NCBI GenBank assembly: GCA_938009735.1
Contig: CALLIG010000004.1
Span: forward strand, 1-32,983
Source of the DNA: an uncultured Flavobacteriaceae bacterium
GTDB taxonomy: Bacteria > Bacteroidota > Bacteroidia > Flavobacteriales > Flavobacteriaceae
DNA length: 32,983 bases
Direction: 5' to 3'
The position numbers and the translations under genes were made by a program. Below are positions 1 to 7,981 of the stretch, piece after piece; position 1 is the first letter of the stretch, and every line of letters begins with the position of its first letter. Under the pieces are notes generated by a model, which saw only the letters and a program-made list of their open reading frames with translations, did no database searches and was not told the origin of the DNA.

Positions 1-242
1 GGACAACCGTTTAGAGCAGGTACACCAGCTTCATTCGGACAATCATCATCTTTATCTGCGATTCCGTCACCGTCAGCATCTGGGCAACCCGCCAATTCAG
101 CAAGACCAGCTTCATTTGGACAAGTATCATCTTTATCAGCAACTCCGTCACCATCGCCATCTGGGCAACCACCAAGGGCGGCAAGACCAGCTTCATTCGG
201 ACACGCATCGTCACTATCGGCAACTCCGTCTCCATCTGCATC
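1..242 (-). repeat. 81-bp tandem repeats encoding TSP3 units
   Basis: Three in-frame 81-bp units run 242-162, 161-81 and 80 to the window edge. Each encodes one 27-residue Asp-rich, Cys-containing unit. The unit length is an exact multiple of three, so gain or loss of copies would keep the frame. Confidence 0.85.
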
Positions 243-353
243 TGCTACCATTGCTACAGGGTCTGAATCATCGCTACCACATGCAACAGGGACTGTTGCT
301 AGGGCAAAAAGTAAAATAAAAAGTGAAATTTTAAAGAAATTAATTCTTTTCAT
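1..353 (-). CDS. Thrombospondin type 3 repeat lipoprotein, N-terminal part (3' end outside window)
   Basis: Reading the minus strand from an ATG at 353 gives 117 codons with no stop before the window edge. Residues 1-24 are a hydrophobic signal peptide ending in a lipobox, with Cys25 as the likely lipidated residue. The sequence after the Cys, GSDDSD, is acidic and resembles the lipoprotein export signals that send Bacteroidota lipoproteins to the cell surface (inference). From residue 38 on there are three tandem 27-residue units, each of the form DxDGDGxADxDDxCPNEAG followed by a GCP end. The Asp-rich loops and paired Cys are typical of calcium-binding thrombospondin type 3 repeats. Proteins of this type often continue into an OmpA-like or adhesin domain, but that part is not visible, so the final function is unknown. 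Confidence 0.85.
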   Translation of the reverse strand, partial: MKRINFFKISLFILLFALATVPVACGSDDSDPVAMVADADGDGVADSDDACPNEAGLAALGGCPDGDGDGVADKDDTCPNEAGLAELAGCPDADGDGIADKDDDCPNEAGVPALNGC

Positions 354-360
354 AGTCAAG

Positions 361-374
361 TAATTTAGGGTTTT
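361..374 (-). repeat. 14-bp leader element, copy A (inverted partner at 581-594)
   Basis: Read on the minus strand this is AAAACCCTAAATTA, 7 bases before the ATG of the TSP3 lipoprotein. The same 14 bases occur in sense orientation before the divergent M23 gene. Confidence 0.55.
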
Positions 375-387
375 GATTATTTTTTTT

Positions 388-395
388 CAAAATTA
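388..395 (-). promoter_or_regulatory. Candidate -7 promoter box for the TSP3 lipoprotein gene
   Basis: The minus strand reads TAATTTTG, which matches the Bacteroidota -7 consensus TAnnTTTG, 34 bases upstream of the ATG at 353. I see no clear TTTG at the usual -33 distance, so this is tentative. Confidence 0.3.
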
Positions 396-580
396 TCTAT
401 TGTAAAACTATTTAACATCCTATTAAAAAGCAACTATATTTATAATTAATCACCAATTAGTAGAAGGTTTCATCTTGTCTTTTTCAATGTTTTGGTATCC
501 TAAGAGTTATAACTTATTTATTGTCTAATTAGTATTTTAACAGCTTAAAACCTTTAAATAGCTAAACAATTAGTTCTTCA

Positions 581-594
581 AAAACCCTAAATTA
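581..594 (+). repeat. 14-bp leader element, copy B
   Basis: AAAACCCTAAATTA, the exact inverted copy of 361-374, lies 24 bases before the ATG at 619. The rest of the 265-base gap between the two divergent genes is AT-rich and shows no ORF. Confidence 0.55.
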
Positions 595-618
595 GATTCC
601 ATTTAATAGATAAAGTGC

Positions 619-1302
619 ATGGTTTCTTCGTTTAAACAATTAATTCAATTTTTAGAATCACCAAAACTCGTTTTAGATGAGTCCATTAAGTTAGATGACT
701 ATTGCGTCTTAGATCTAAGCATTAATAATAAAGAACTTGATATAGTAAACATTGGTAATCCTAATCTTTGTCAAGGCTATATTGACAAGGTTCTAGAAAG
801 AGGTAATGCCCAAGTGGCATTTGGTGGATATTTAGAAAAACGAAACTTATATAGTAACAACGATAATTTTTCCGAATTTAATTCTAAAAGAAATATTCAT
901 TTAGGAATTGACTTTTGGACAAAAGCTGGGACAAAAGTGATAGCTCCTAAAAAAGGTAAAGTGCATAGCTTTCAAAATAATAATGCAACGGGAGATTATG
1001 GACCAACAATTATTCTAGAGCATTATTATGAGAATATAAAGTTTCATACGCTTTATGGGCACTTATCAATTCAGTCGCTAGAAAATTTAACTATAGGTCA
1101 AATATTTGATAAAGGGGAAACCATTGCCACTTTGGGGACACCTGATATTAATGTGAATTATGCACCTCATCTTCATTTTCAAATTATCATTGATATGGAA
1201 GGAAAAAAGGGTGACTATCCTGGAGTTTGTTCTGAAGGAACTTTAGCGTTTTATTCAGAAAACTGCCCAAATCCTAATCTCCTTCTGCATTTACCCTCTT
1301 AA
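619..1302 (+). CDS. M23 (LytM-type) metallopeptidase-like protein without a signal peptide
   Basis: This 227-residue protein has a LytM/M23 fold in its C-terminal two thirds. His94 and Asp98 (HLGID) with His186 (HLHF) match the zinc ligands, and His148 (YGHL) and His184 match the catalytic histidines. All key residues are present, so it should be an active zinc hydrolase. M23 enzymes usually cut peptidoglycan peptide bridges, but there is no signal peptide or membrane segment here, so the protein should be cytoplasmic unless exported by an unknown route. The first 80 residues are not a recognised domain. From memory, this subfamily (C-terminal GDYPGVCS and CPNPN motifs) resembles the M23 module of aminotransferase class III fusion proteins, so a small-molecule substrate is possible. 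A hairpin terminator follows at 1343. Family is confident; substrate is not. Confidence 0.85.
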   Translation: MVSSFKQLIQFLESPKLVLDESIKLDDYCVLDLSINNKELDIVNIGNPNLCQGYIDKVLERGNAQVAFGGYLEKRNLYSNNDNFSEFNSKRNIHLGIDFWTKAGTKVIAPKKGKVHSFQNNNATGDYGPTIILEHYYENIKFHTLYGHLSIQSLENLTIGQIFDKGETIATLGTPDINVNYAPHLHFQIIIDMEGKKGDYPGVCSEGTLAFYSENCPNPNLLLHLPS

Positions 1303-1342
1303 ATTTTCGATTAAAAGCATAATGGTTCGGTGAAATGAAAAA

Positions 1343-1372
1343 CGATGAATATACTTTCATCGAAGCTTTTTT
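1343..1372 (+). terminator. Rho-independent terminator after the M23 gene
   Basis: A perfect 7-bp stem (CGATGAA / TTCATCG) with a 6-base loop at 1343-1362 is followed, four bases later, by six T. It separates the M23 gene from the small secreted protein gene downstream. Confidence 0.65.
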
Positions 1373-1373
1373 G

Positions 1374-1408
1374 CACTTTATCTTAAGTTGTGTCGATTAC
1401 CGAAAATA
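1374..1408 (+). promoter_or_regulatory. Upstream element shared with the paralogue at 14403 (copy A)
   Basis: CACTTTATCTT at 1374-1384 and TACCGAAAA at 1398-1406 recur at 14295 and 14319 upstream of the paralogous gene, with the same 24-base offset. Distances to the start codons are also alike (89 and 84 bases from TACCG). It does not match the TTTG/TAnnTTTG consensus, so it may be a binding site for a regulator or an alternative sigma factor. Confidence 0.5.
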
Positions 1409-1445
1409 GAGGATTCTTCGACGAATGAGAACCTATCAAAGTACA

Positions 1446-1484
1446 CTTGCGCGAGTTATTATTATTATTATAACAAAACGCAAG
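1446..1484 (+). other. Leader hairpin just before the start codon
   Basis: CTTGCG at 1446-1451 pairs perfectly with CGCAAG at 1479-1484. Nested inside, GTTAT at 1455-1459 pairs with ATAAC at 1470-1474, around a TTA-rich stretch. The structure ends two bases before the ATG at 1487, so it could affect translation. It also supports the ATG at 1487 as the true start, since the longer frame from 1388 runs through it. Confidence 0.4.
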
Positions 1485-1486
1485 AC

Positions 1487-1741
1487 ATGAAAACTATAAT
1501 CACTTTAATATTTGTTCTTTTTATCTCAGTTGCCGCACAAGCTCAAAACAATACCAAAGACTTTAAAGTAGAGACTATCGAAATGAATATAGTTACTTTG
1601 ACTTTTATCGAAGAAGTTTCTTTTGAAGCATTTACTACAGGGAATGAAACTGAAGTTGCGCGTTTATACAAATTCAAAAACTCAAGAATTAAAAAAGCGT
1701 TGACTTTTATTACTAAAAGAAATAAAGCGAAAATGGTTTAA
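1487..1741 (+). CDS. Small secreted protein with conserved basic C-terminus (paralogue A)
   Basis: The likely product is 84 residues from the ATG at 1487. An in-frame ATG at 1388 would put 33 unlikely residues before a clean signal peptide (MKTIITLIFVLFISVAAQAQ), so I chose the later start. After cleavage at AQA|Q there is a short variable region of mixed composition, then ETEVARLYKFKNSRIKKAL and a Lys/Arg-rich tail to the stop. Those last 31 residues have ten basic and two acidic residues and match the protein at 14403-14690 in 28 of 31 positions. I do not recognise the family. Export to the periplasm or beyond is supported; a cationic, membrane-active or nucleic-acid-binding tail is only a guess. 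The gene stands alone, with a terminator upstream and a convergent esterase gene 8 bases downstream. Confidence 0.75.
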   Translation: MKTIITLIFVLFISVAAQAQNNTKDFKVETIEMNIVTLTFIEEVSFEAFTTGNETEVARLYKFKNSRIKKALTFITKRNKAKMV

Positions 1742-1749
1742 TCTAATTT

Positions 1750-2445
1750 CTAAAGCAAGTCCTTTAAAACAACCCAAACATTATCTCTAACTATTTTTTG
1801 ACCTTCTGCTGTTGGGTGGATGCCATCAGGTAAATTCAAATCAGGATTTCCCCCAACACCATTCAACAAAAAAGGAATTAATTGTAATTCGTTTTTTGCT
1901 GCTAAATCAGGAAAAATAGTCCGAAACTCTTTCGTATACTCTTGCCCCATATTAGGAGGGATTTGCATTCCTGCCAATACAATGTGCGTTTCCGAATTTT
2001 TAGCCCTGACAATATCAATAATAGTTTGAAGATTATTTCTTGTTTCTGTTAAGGGAATGCCTCTTAATCCGTCATTCGCACCGAGCTCTAAAACAAATAC
2101 ATCCACTTTTTGTTTTAATACCCAATCTAATCTGTTTTTTCCGCCAGATGTTGTTTCTCCACTCAGTCCTGCATTTACTACGGTGTATTCTAATTTTAGA
2201 GAATCAATCCGGTCTTGAATTAATGATGGAAATGATTCTTCGGTGTCTAAGCCATATCCAGCAGTTAAACTATTTCCGAAGAATAAAATAGTTTTTGTAT
2301 TGACTTCATCCGAAGAGCTTTCCAAAACTTCTTTTTTATTATTTTCAATCGTGCTATTTGATTCCGCTTTTTTTGCAGTAGTTTCTCCACAAGAAAACAA
2401 TCCAAAAAGGAGTAAAAAATAACTTAATTTTAAGAGAATACGCAT
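1750..2445 (-). CDS. tesA: SGNH/GDSL hydrolase lipoprotein, TesA-like arylesterase/lysophospholipase
   Basis: This 231-residue protein starts with a lipoprotein signal (lipobox ending at Cys19), followed by a low-complexity Ser/Glu/Lys linker of about 30 residues. The SGNH fold follows with every catalytic block: block I GNSL with nucleophile Ser59 (GDSL-type, Asp replaced by Asn), the AGLSG glycine of block II, GAND with Asn124 in block III, and DGIHP with Asp207 and His210 in block V. Family members hydrolyse thioesters, esters and lysophospholipids; the anchor suggests action in the periplasm or at the outer membrane. It is divergent from a YbbA/YbbP transporter, the same arrangement as tesA-ybbA-ybbP in E. 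coli, which supports the TesA assignment. E. coli TesA is soluble, so lipidation is a local variation. Confidence 0.88.
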   Translation of the reverse strand: MRILLKLSYFLLLFGLFSCGETTAKKAESNSTIENNKKEVLESSSDEVNTKTILFFGNSLTAGYGLDTEESFPSLIQDRIDSLKLEYTVVNAGLSGETTSGGKNRLDWVLKQKVDVFVLELGANDGLRGIPLTETRNNLQTIIDIVRAKNSETHIVLAGMQIPPNMGQEYTKEFRTIFPDLAAKNELQLIPFLLNGVGGNPDLNLPDGIHPTAEGQKIVRDNVWVVLKDLL

Positions 2446-2510
2446 AGTTGTTAGATGTGTTTATCAGAATCAATTCGTTATTTTGCAAGTTGCTACAGAA
2501 TAAGAAATTT

Positions 2511-3197
2511 ATGACAAAGATATTAAACGTTCACAATCTAGGAAAGACTTATACAAGTGGTTCAAAACAGCTAACCGTATTAGATGATATTTCATTTGAT
2601 GTGGAAGCTGGGGCAACTTTTTCAATTGTTGGTCCTTCAGGAAGTGGAAAAACAACCTTGCTAGGTCTTTGTGCTGGACTAGATGACGCAGATACGGGTA
2701 CGGTAGAACTCTGTGGAACGGTTTTAGAAACATTAAGTGAAGATGAGAGAGCGTTATTAAGAAATAAAAATATTGGTTTTATTTTTCAAGACTTTCAATT
2801 ACTCCCCACCTTAACGGCATTAGAAAATGTTAGTGTTCCATTAGAATTACAAGGAGCAAGAGATGCTGCAGCTGTAGCGAAAGAACTTTTAGGAAAAGTC
2901 GGATTAGCAGAACGAATACATCATTACCCTTCTCAATTGTCAGGTGGTGAGCAACAAAGAGTCGCCTTGGCTCGCGCTTTTTCAAATAAACCACGTCTTC
3001 TTTTTGCTGATGAGCCTACCGGAAATTTAGACGAAGAAACTGGTGAGAAAGTCATTCAGTTGTTATTAGAGCTGAATAAAGAGGCAGGTACCACCTTGGT
3101 GATAGTAACTCACGATTTAGATTTAGCACAGCGTACGCAGCAAATTTTAAGATTGAAAGGTGGAAAAATATTGAGTAACGAAACTACTTCAATCTAG
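2511..3197 (+). CDS. ybbA: YbbA-type ABC transporter ATPase (LolD/MacB family)
   Basis: The ATP-binding subunit of a type VII ABC transporter, 228 residues from the ATG at 2511. It has Walker [11 protein letters not shown]-loop [16 protein letters not shown], signature [14 protein letters not shown], Walker [13 protein letters not shown] and H-loop VTHD, so it should be active. An in-frame ATG at 2448 would add 21 residues, put the start two bases from the divergent esterase start and leave no room for promoters, so I prefer 2511, where the ABC fold begins ([14 protein letters not shown]). Its TAG stop overlaps the GTG start of the permease by one base, indicating coupled translation. Relatives work with FtsX-type permeases that move lipids, lipoproteins or peptides by mechanotransmission. 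Confidence 0.93.
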   Translation: MTKILNVHNLGKTYTSGSKQLTVLDDISFDVEAGATFSIVGPSGSGKTTLLGLCAGLDDADTGTVELCGTVLETLSEDERALLRNKNIGFIFQDFQLLPTLTALENVSVPLELQGARDAAAVAKELLGKVGLAERIHHYPSQLSGGEQQRVALARAFSNKPRLLFADEPTGNLDEETGEKVIQLLLELNKEAGTTLVIVTHDLDLAQRTQQILRLKGGKILSNETTSI

Positions 3198-5743
3198 TGA
3201 GCAATAACCAAATAACTTCGAAAGCAGGTTTTAGTTGGCTGCTTAAAATGGCATGGCGAGACGGAAAAGCAAGCGGTAAACGCTTACTGCTTTTTATGGG
3301 CTCAATTATCTTAGGAATTGCTGCTGTTGTAGCTATTCAGTCTTTCAGTAAAAATTTGGAAGAGAATATTGGCTTGCAATCTAAAGCTTTAATGGGTGCT
3401 GATTATATCATCGACTCTAATCAACTTCCTACGGAAAAAGTTCAAAAAATAATAGATTCTTTGGGGTCGAGTGGGAGAGAAGTAAATTTTGCGTCCATGG
3501 CAGCGTTCCAAAAAAATGGGCTGTCAAAACTAGTACAGGTACGCGGAATTGAAGGCGGATTTCCACTTTATGGTGCATTAGAGACCATCCCTGTATCGGC
3601 GGCAGAGGATTATAAAAGTCAAAACGGAGCTTTGGTAGATGCTACGCTAATGTTGCAATACAAATTAAAACCAGGAGATAGTGTAAAAGTAGGAGCGCTA
3701 ACTTTTCCAATTATAGGTTCTGTGATTTCGGCACCAGGTAGTAGTGCGATATCTGCAACTGTTGCCCCACCTGTAATTTTACCTTTTGAATATATTGAAG
3801 CTACTGGTTTATTGCAGACTGGGAGTCGCATGAAATACAATTACTATTTCAAGTCAGAACCTACTTTTGATGTTGAAGCATTAGATAAGGCTATTGACCC
3901 TATTTTGGATGCAGAGAATGCCGATTTTGATTCACATACATCCGTAAGTCAGCGATTAGGGAAGCGTTATGATAATTTTGCGCGATTTCTAAATCTTGTT
4001 GCTTTTATTGCTCTGCTTCTAGGGTGTGTAGGTATTGCAAGCTCGGTTCATATTTATATCAAAGAGAAACTGCGTGGTATTGCAGTTTTAAAATGTTTAG
4101 GAGCTACCAGAAAGCAAACATTTTCAATTTTTCTCATTCAAATTGCTGCTTTAGGATTCATTGGAGGAATAATTGGTACGCTTGTTGGAATTGCTCTGCA
4201 ACAAGCCTTTCCTCTGTTTTTGAAAGATTTTTTACCTTTTTCAGTTCAAATATCTATAAGTTTTCAACCGATTATTATGGGGCTACTTTTGGGTATTTTT
4301 ATGTCGGTTTTGTTTGCATTGTTTCCCCTACTTTCAACCTGGTATGTCTCGCCGCTTGAGGTTCTTCGGGTTCAAGATAGTAATGCACCCAAGTCAAGAA
4401 AAGCCGCAGTTGTAGTATTGTTAAGTATTATGACGTTTATCTTTTGCTTTTCGTTCTGGCTTTTGAAAGATTGGCGTTATGCACTAGCATTTGTCTTAGG
4501 CATATTGGTAACTTTTTCCATATTAGTAGGTATTTCTTTGCTATTTATGAAAGGGATAAAAAAATACTTCCCTAGTTCTTGGGGCTTTATTGCGCGGCAG
4601 AGTTTACTGAATCTATATAGACCTAACAATCAGACAATGGTTTTAATTTTAGCCATTGGTGTAGGATCATTTTTGATAAGTACGTTATATTTTACAAAGG
4701 ATATTTTGCTAGCTAAAGCAACCTTAGAAGAAAATATGAAGAGTCCGAATATTATATTATTAGATATTCAGACGAATCAAAAAGATGAGGTTGCAAAAAC
4801 TATTACACCAAAGGGATTACCGATTCTAGATAATATTCCGATTATTACCATGCGGATGCATAGTATTAAAGGAAGACCGGTTAACGATATTAGATTGGAT
4901 ACCACATCAACTATAAATCAATGGATCTTAAATCATGAATTTCGCGTCACCTATCGCGATTCGATGATTGCTTCTGAAAAGCTGGCATCTGGTACATGGA
5001 AAAATGACATTCCTGAAAACGGTCCAATACCAATTTCATTGGCAGACAATGTTGCGAGAGACGCTCAAGTAATTATTGGTGATACACTTATGTTTAACGT
5101 GCAGGGTGTTTTGATGGAAACTAAAGTAGCAAGTATTCGAACTGTTGATTGGGGGCGCATGCAATTGAATTTTTCTGTTGTTTTCCCAGAAGGTATATTA
5201 GAAAAAGCACCACAATTTCATGTGATAACTACAAATGCACCAGATGAAAAAGCCTCTGCTCAATTGCAACGTGAGTTGGTTACTAAATTCCCGAATGTAT
5301 CTGTAATTGATTTAAGACAGGTGCTTACCGTCGTTCAAGGCATACTTGATAAAATATCGTGGGTTATTAACTTTATGGCGTTTTTTAGTATTCTCACAGG
5401 CATTATTGTTTTGATTGGATCAGTAAGAACGAGTAAGTATCAACGTATAAAAGAAAGCGTTTTACTTAGAACCTTAGGGGCAAAGAGTAGTCAAATTTTG
5501 AAGATAACGGCATTAGAATATTTGTATCTAGGCCTTTTAGGTAGTGGTATTGGCATCTTCCTTTCTTTAATTAGCAGTCAGTTATTGGCATGGCTTGTTT
5601 TTGATTCTCCGTTTATTCCGTCGTGGGTGCCATTTGTTATCCTTTTGCCTGGTATAACGCTACTTGTTTTGTTTATAGGCTTGAGTAATAGCAGAAGTGT
5701 TTTGAATAGTCCACCATTAGAAGTGTTAAGAAAAGAGAGTTAA
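3197..5743 (+). CDS. ybbP: YbbP-type FtsX-like ABC permease
   Basis: An 848-residue inner-membrane permease, the partner of the ATPase just upstream. The start is GTG at 3197, sharing a base with the ATPase stop; the next in-frame ATG (3248 region) would lose part of the N-terminal segment before the first membrane helix. One helix lies near residues 28-48, a large periplasmic domain follows, then an FtsX core of several helices around residues 265-390, a further pair of helices, a second periplasmic domain and a C-terminal FtsX core around residues 715-848. The duplicated FtsX layout and length of about 800 residues are typical of YbbP rather than LolC/E or MacB. The divergent TesA-like lipoprotein suggests a shared role in handling envelope lipids or fatty esters, but the substrate is unknown. 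Confidence 0.9.
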   Translation: MSNNQITSKAGFSWLLKMAWRDGKASGKRLLLFMGSIILGIAAVVAIQSFSKNLEENIGLQSKALMGADYIIDSNQLPTEKVQKIIDSLGSSGREVNFASMAAFQKNGLSKLVQVRGIEGGFPLYGALETIPVSAAEDYKSQNGALVDATLMLQYKLKPGDSVKVGALTFPIIGSVISAPGSSAISATVAPPVILPFEYIEATGLLQTGSRMKYNYYFKSEPTFDVEALDKAIDPILDAENADFDSHTSVSQRLGKRYDNFARFLNLVAFIALLLGCVGIASSVHIYIKEKLRGIAVLKCLGATRKQTFSIFLIQIAALGFIGGIIGTLVGIALQQAFPLFLKDFLPFSVQISISFQPIIMGLLLGIFMSVLFALFPLLSTWYVSPLEVLRVQDSNAPKSRKAAVVVLLSIMTFIFCFSFWLLKDWRYALAFVLGILVTFSILVGISLLFMKGIKKYFPSSWGFIARQSLLNLYRPNNQTMVLILAIGVGSFLISTLYFTKDILLAKATLEENMKSPNIILLDIQTNQKDEVAKTITPKGLPILDNIPIITMRMHSIKGRPVNDIRLDTTSTINQWILNHEFRVTYRDSMIASEKLASGTWKNDIPENGPIPISLADNVARDAQVIIGDTLMFNVQGVLMETKVASIRTVDWGRMQLNFSVVFPEGILEKAPQFHVITTNAPDEKASAQLQRELVTKFPNVSVIDLRQVLTVVQGILDKISWVINFMAFFSILTGIIVLIGSVRTSKYQRIKESVLLRTLGAKSSQILKITALEYLYLGLLGSGIGIFLSLISSQLLAWLVFDSPFIPSWVPFVILLPGITLLVLFIGLSNSRSVLNSPPLEVLRKES

Positions 5744-5792
5744 TATTCATAAAAATATTAGAACTAGAGTTATAAGTTAATTCTGTAACAAA

Positions 5793-5817
5793 TTCCATAC
5801 ATTAGTGACCTATGGAA
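5793..5817 (+). promoter_or_regulatory. Inverted repeat upstream of the M13 peptidase gene
   Basis: TTCCATA at 5793-5799 and TATGGAA at 5811-5817 form a perfect 7-bp inverted repeat with an 11-base spacer. The right arm is 27 bases before the ATG at 5845. It could be an operator or a weak leader hairpin. Confidence 0.3.
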
Positions 5818-5844
5818 ATATAATATCAATCAATAAACTAGAAC

Positions 5845-7893
5845 ATGAAAAAAGTAATATTTGTAGCAGTAGCTATTATGTCTTTCACTTTTGGTGAAGC
5901 TCAAAACGCATCGATTAGTGATGGTGCACCTTTGCCAGGAATAGTATTAGATAACATGAAACCAGAGGTTAATCCAAAAGATGACTTTTACAATTTTGTA
6001 AATGGTACTTGGATGGACGAAACAGAGATACCTGCAGATCGATCAAGTTGGGGTGGGTTTTCAGTTCTTCGTAAATCAACCGATAACGATGTTCTTGAAA
6101 TTTTAGCGATAGCGAAGGCTAGTGGAAAATATGGTCCTGAGACTGATCAAGCCAAAGCCTTAGCACTTTTTGATAGTAAATTAGACACTATTGCAAGAAA
6201 TAAGGCGGGTTTAGCTCCATTACAGTCTGCTTTAGACGCAATTGCTGGAATTAAAAACCTAGCCGACTTACAAACAGTTACAGCAAAAAACCCAGCTGTT
6301 TCTACTCCATTCTTAGGTCTTGGCGTTTTTGCAGATTTAAATAACAGCGCCATGAATGCGGTTTATTTGGGTCCAAATGGTTTAGGTCTTCCTGATCGTG
6401 ACTTTTATTTAGAGCAAGACGAAAAATCTAAAGAGATACGTGAAGAGTATAAAAAGCATACAGCTCGTATGTTGCAGATGTTAGGAGATAGCGAAGTGAA
6501 TGCTAAGGCAGCTGCTGAGAAAATCTTAGCTATGGAAACTATTTTGGCCGAACCAAGATTAGATAAGGTAGAAAGGAGAGATGTTCGTAACATGAATAAT
6601 CCACGATCTTTAGGTGAGGCTGATGCGATGCTAAGTAGTATGGATTTTAGTAAAATGATCGCTGATTTAGGGATAACTAAGAAATTTGACACCATTATGG
6701 TAACTCAGTTAAAGTATACTGAGGCATTAGATAAATTTTTGAACGAAACACCTATTGAAGATATTAAAACATTAGTACGATGGGATACTTTTAATAGTGC
6801 GGCGGGCAGACTTACTACCGAAACAGAAAAAGCAGATTGGAGCTTCTATAGTAAATATTTAAGAGGTTCTGAAAAGCAAAGACCAGCTGATGAACGTGCT
6901 TTGGCTACTGTAAATGGAGCTGTTGGTGAAGCACTAGGACAATTGTATGTGGATGCTAAATTTCCACCAGAAGCAAAGGCAAAAGCAGAAAAGATGATTG
7001 CAAATGTAATTGAGGCTTTTAAAGAGCGTATTCAAAAATTAGATTGGATGGGGGCAGAAACCAAAACTAAAGCTATTGAAAAGCTTGATAAGTTTACGGT
7101 TAAAATTGCATATCCAAATGAATGGGAAGATTATTCAACAATGATGGTTGCTGCAAATAAATCTTACTTTGAGAATAGAGCGGCTGCAAGCAAATGGAAT
7201 CAATTAAAAAGTTATTCTGAAATAGGAGAGCTTGTAGATAAAACAGAATGGGGTATGTCTCCACAAACTGTAAATGCTTATTTCAATCCGTTGAATAATG
7301 AGATTGTTTTTCCAGCTGCAATTTTACAACCACCTTTCTATAATTATCAAGCTGATGAAGCTGTAAACTATGGTGGAATAGGCGCTGTAATTGGACACGA
7401 AATATCTCATGCTTTTGATGATAGTGGTTCTCGTTTTGATGCTGATGGTAATGTAAAAAATTGGTGGACTGATGAAGATTTAGCTGCTTTTACAGAGCGT
7501 GGTGATGCTTTGGCTGCACAATATGATGCTGTTCAAGTATTAGATAGTGTGAATGTAAACGGAAAATTTACTTTAGGAGAGAATATAGGTGATCTAGGAG
7601 GTCTTTTAGGAGCCTATGACGGACTTCAAAGATTCTTTAAGGAAAATGGCCGTCCTGATGATATTGATGGCTTTACGGCAGAACAACGTTTCTTTATGTC
7701 ATGGGCTACAGTATGGAGAACCAAGAGTAGAGATGAAGCTTTGAGAACTCAGATTAAAACAGATCCACATTCTCCAGGAAGAATCAGAGCAACACAACCT
7801 TTATTAAATATTCAAGCGTTCTACGATGCTTTTGATATTAAAGAAGGTGATGCCATGTACTTGTCACCAGAAGAGCGCGTAAATATTTGGTAA
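5845..7893 (+). CDS. pepO: M13 family zinc endopeptidase (PepO/neprilysin-like)
   Basis: A 682-residue protein with a cleavable signal (MKKVIFVAVAIMSFTFGEAQ) and no lipobox Cys. The N-terminal M13 domain (about residues 40-430) and the catalytic M13 domain (about 480-682) are both full length. The zinc site is HEISH at 518-522 with Glu579 in the GENIGDLGG motif, and Asp583 is in place; the substrate-binding NAYFNP motif is also visible upstream. It ends in ERVNIW, lacking the Cys of the animal enzymes as usual for bacteria. M13 enzymes cut oligopeptides on the N-terminal side of hydrophobic residues; this one should act in the periplasm. It is a single-gene unit with its own terminator. Confidence 0.95.
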   Translation: MKKVIFVAVAIMSFTFGEAQNASISDGAPLPGIVLDNMKPEVNPKDDFYNFVNGTWMDETEIPADRSSWGGFSVLRKSTDNDVLEILAIAKASGKYGPETDQAKALALFDSKLDTIARNKAGLAPLQSALDAIAGIKNLADLQTVTAKNPAVSTPFLGLGVFADLNNSAMNAVYLGPNGLGLPDRDFYLEQDEKSKEIREEYKKHTARMLQMLGDSEVNAKAAAEKILAMETILAEPRLDKVERRDVRNMNNPRSLGEADAMLSSMDFSKMIADLGITKKFDTIMVTQLKYTEALDKFLNETPIEDIKTLVRWDTFNSAAGRLTTETEKADWSFYSKYLRGSEKQRPADERALATVNGAVGEALGQLYVDAKFPPEAKAKAEKMIANVIEAFKERIQKLDWMGAETKTKAIEKLDKFTVKIAYPNEWEDYSTMMVAANKSYFENRAAASKWNQLKSYSEIGELVDKTEWGMSPQTVNAYFNPLNNEIVFPAAILQPPFYNYQADEAVNYGGIGAVIGHEISHAFDDSGSRFDADGNVKNWWTDEDLAAFTERGDALAAQYDAVQVLDSVNVNGKFTLGENIGDLGGLLGAYDGLQRFFKENGRPDDIDGFTAEQRFFMSWATVWRTKSRDEALRTQIKTDPHSPGRIRATQPLLNIQAFYDAFDIKEGDAMYLSPEERVNIW

Positions 7894-7897
7894 GTCA

Positions 7898-7908
7898 ATA
7901 GCGATTAA
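7898..7908. repeat. Intergenic 11-mer ATAGCGATTAA, copy 1 of 3
   Basis: Exact match to copies at 9783-9793 and 19937-19947. This copy is between the M13 stop codon and its terminator. Confidence 0.4.
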
Positions 7909-7913
7909 AACAT

Positions 7914-7950
7914 AAAACCGATTTCTTATTAATAAGAGATCGGTTTTTTT
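7914..7950 (+). terminator. Strong hairpin terminator, M13 gene and possibly the convergent M24 gene
   Basis: AAAACCGATTTCTTATT pairs with AATAAGAGATCGGTTTT with a single G-T wobble, about 15 usable base pairs and a short loop, followed by a T run to 7950. The opposite strand also ends in a T run, so it may work in both directions for the two convergent genes. Confidence 0.9.
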
Positions 7951-7981
7951 ATGTGCAAAATATTCTTCTATTTTATTATTC

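Noticed and set aside
1-242. Direct repeats as a possible CRISPR array
   Set aside because: The units are 81 bp, contiguous without unique spacers, and encode protein repeats.
11-319. Open frames on both strands over the TSP3 repeats
   Set aside because: They are other-frame readings of the repeat DNA; the frame starting at 353 has the signal peptide and clear TSP3 motifs.
1388-1486. N-terminal extension of paralogue A
   Set aside because: The extension includes the shared upstream element and leader hairpin, and the signal peptide begins only at 1487.
2448-2510. N-terminal extension of the YbbA-like ATPase
   Set aside because: It would remove all space for promoters between the divergent genes, and the ABC fold begins at the ATG at 2511.
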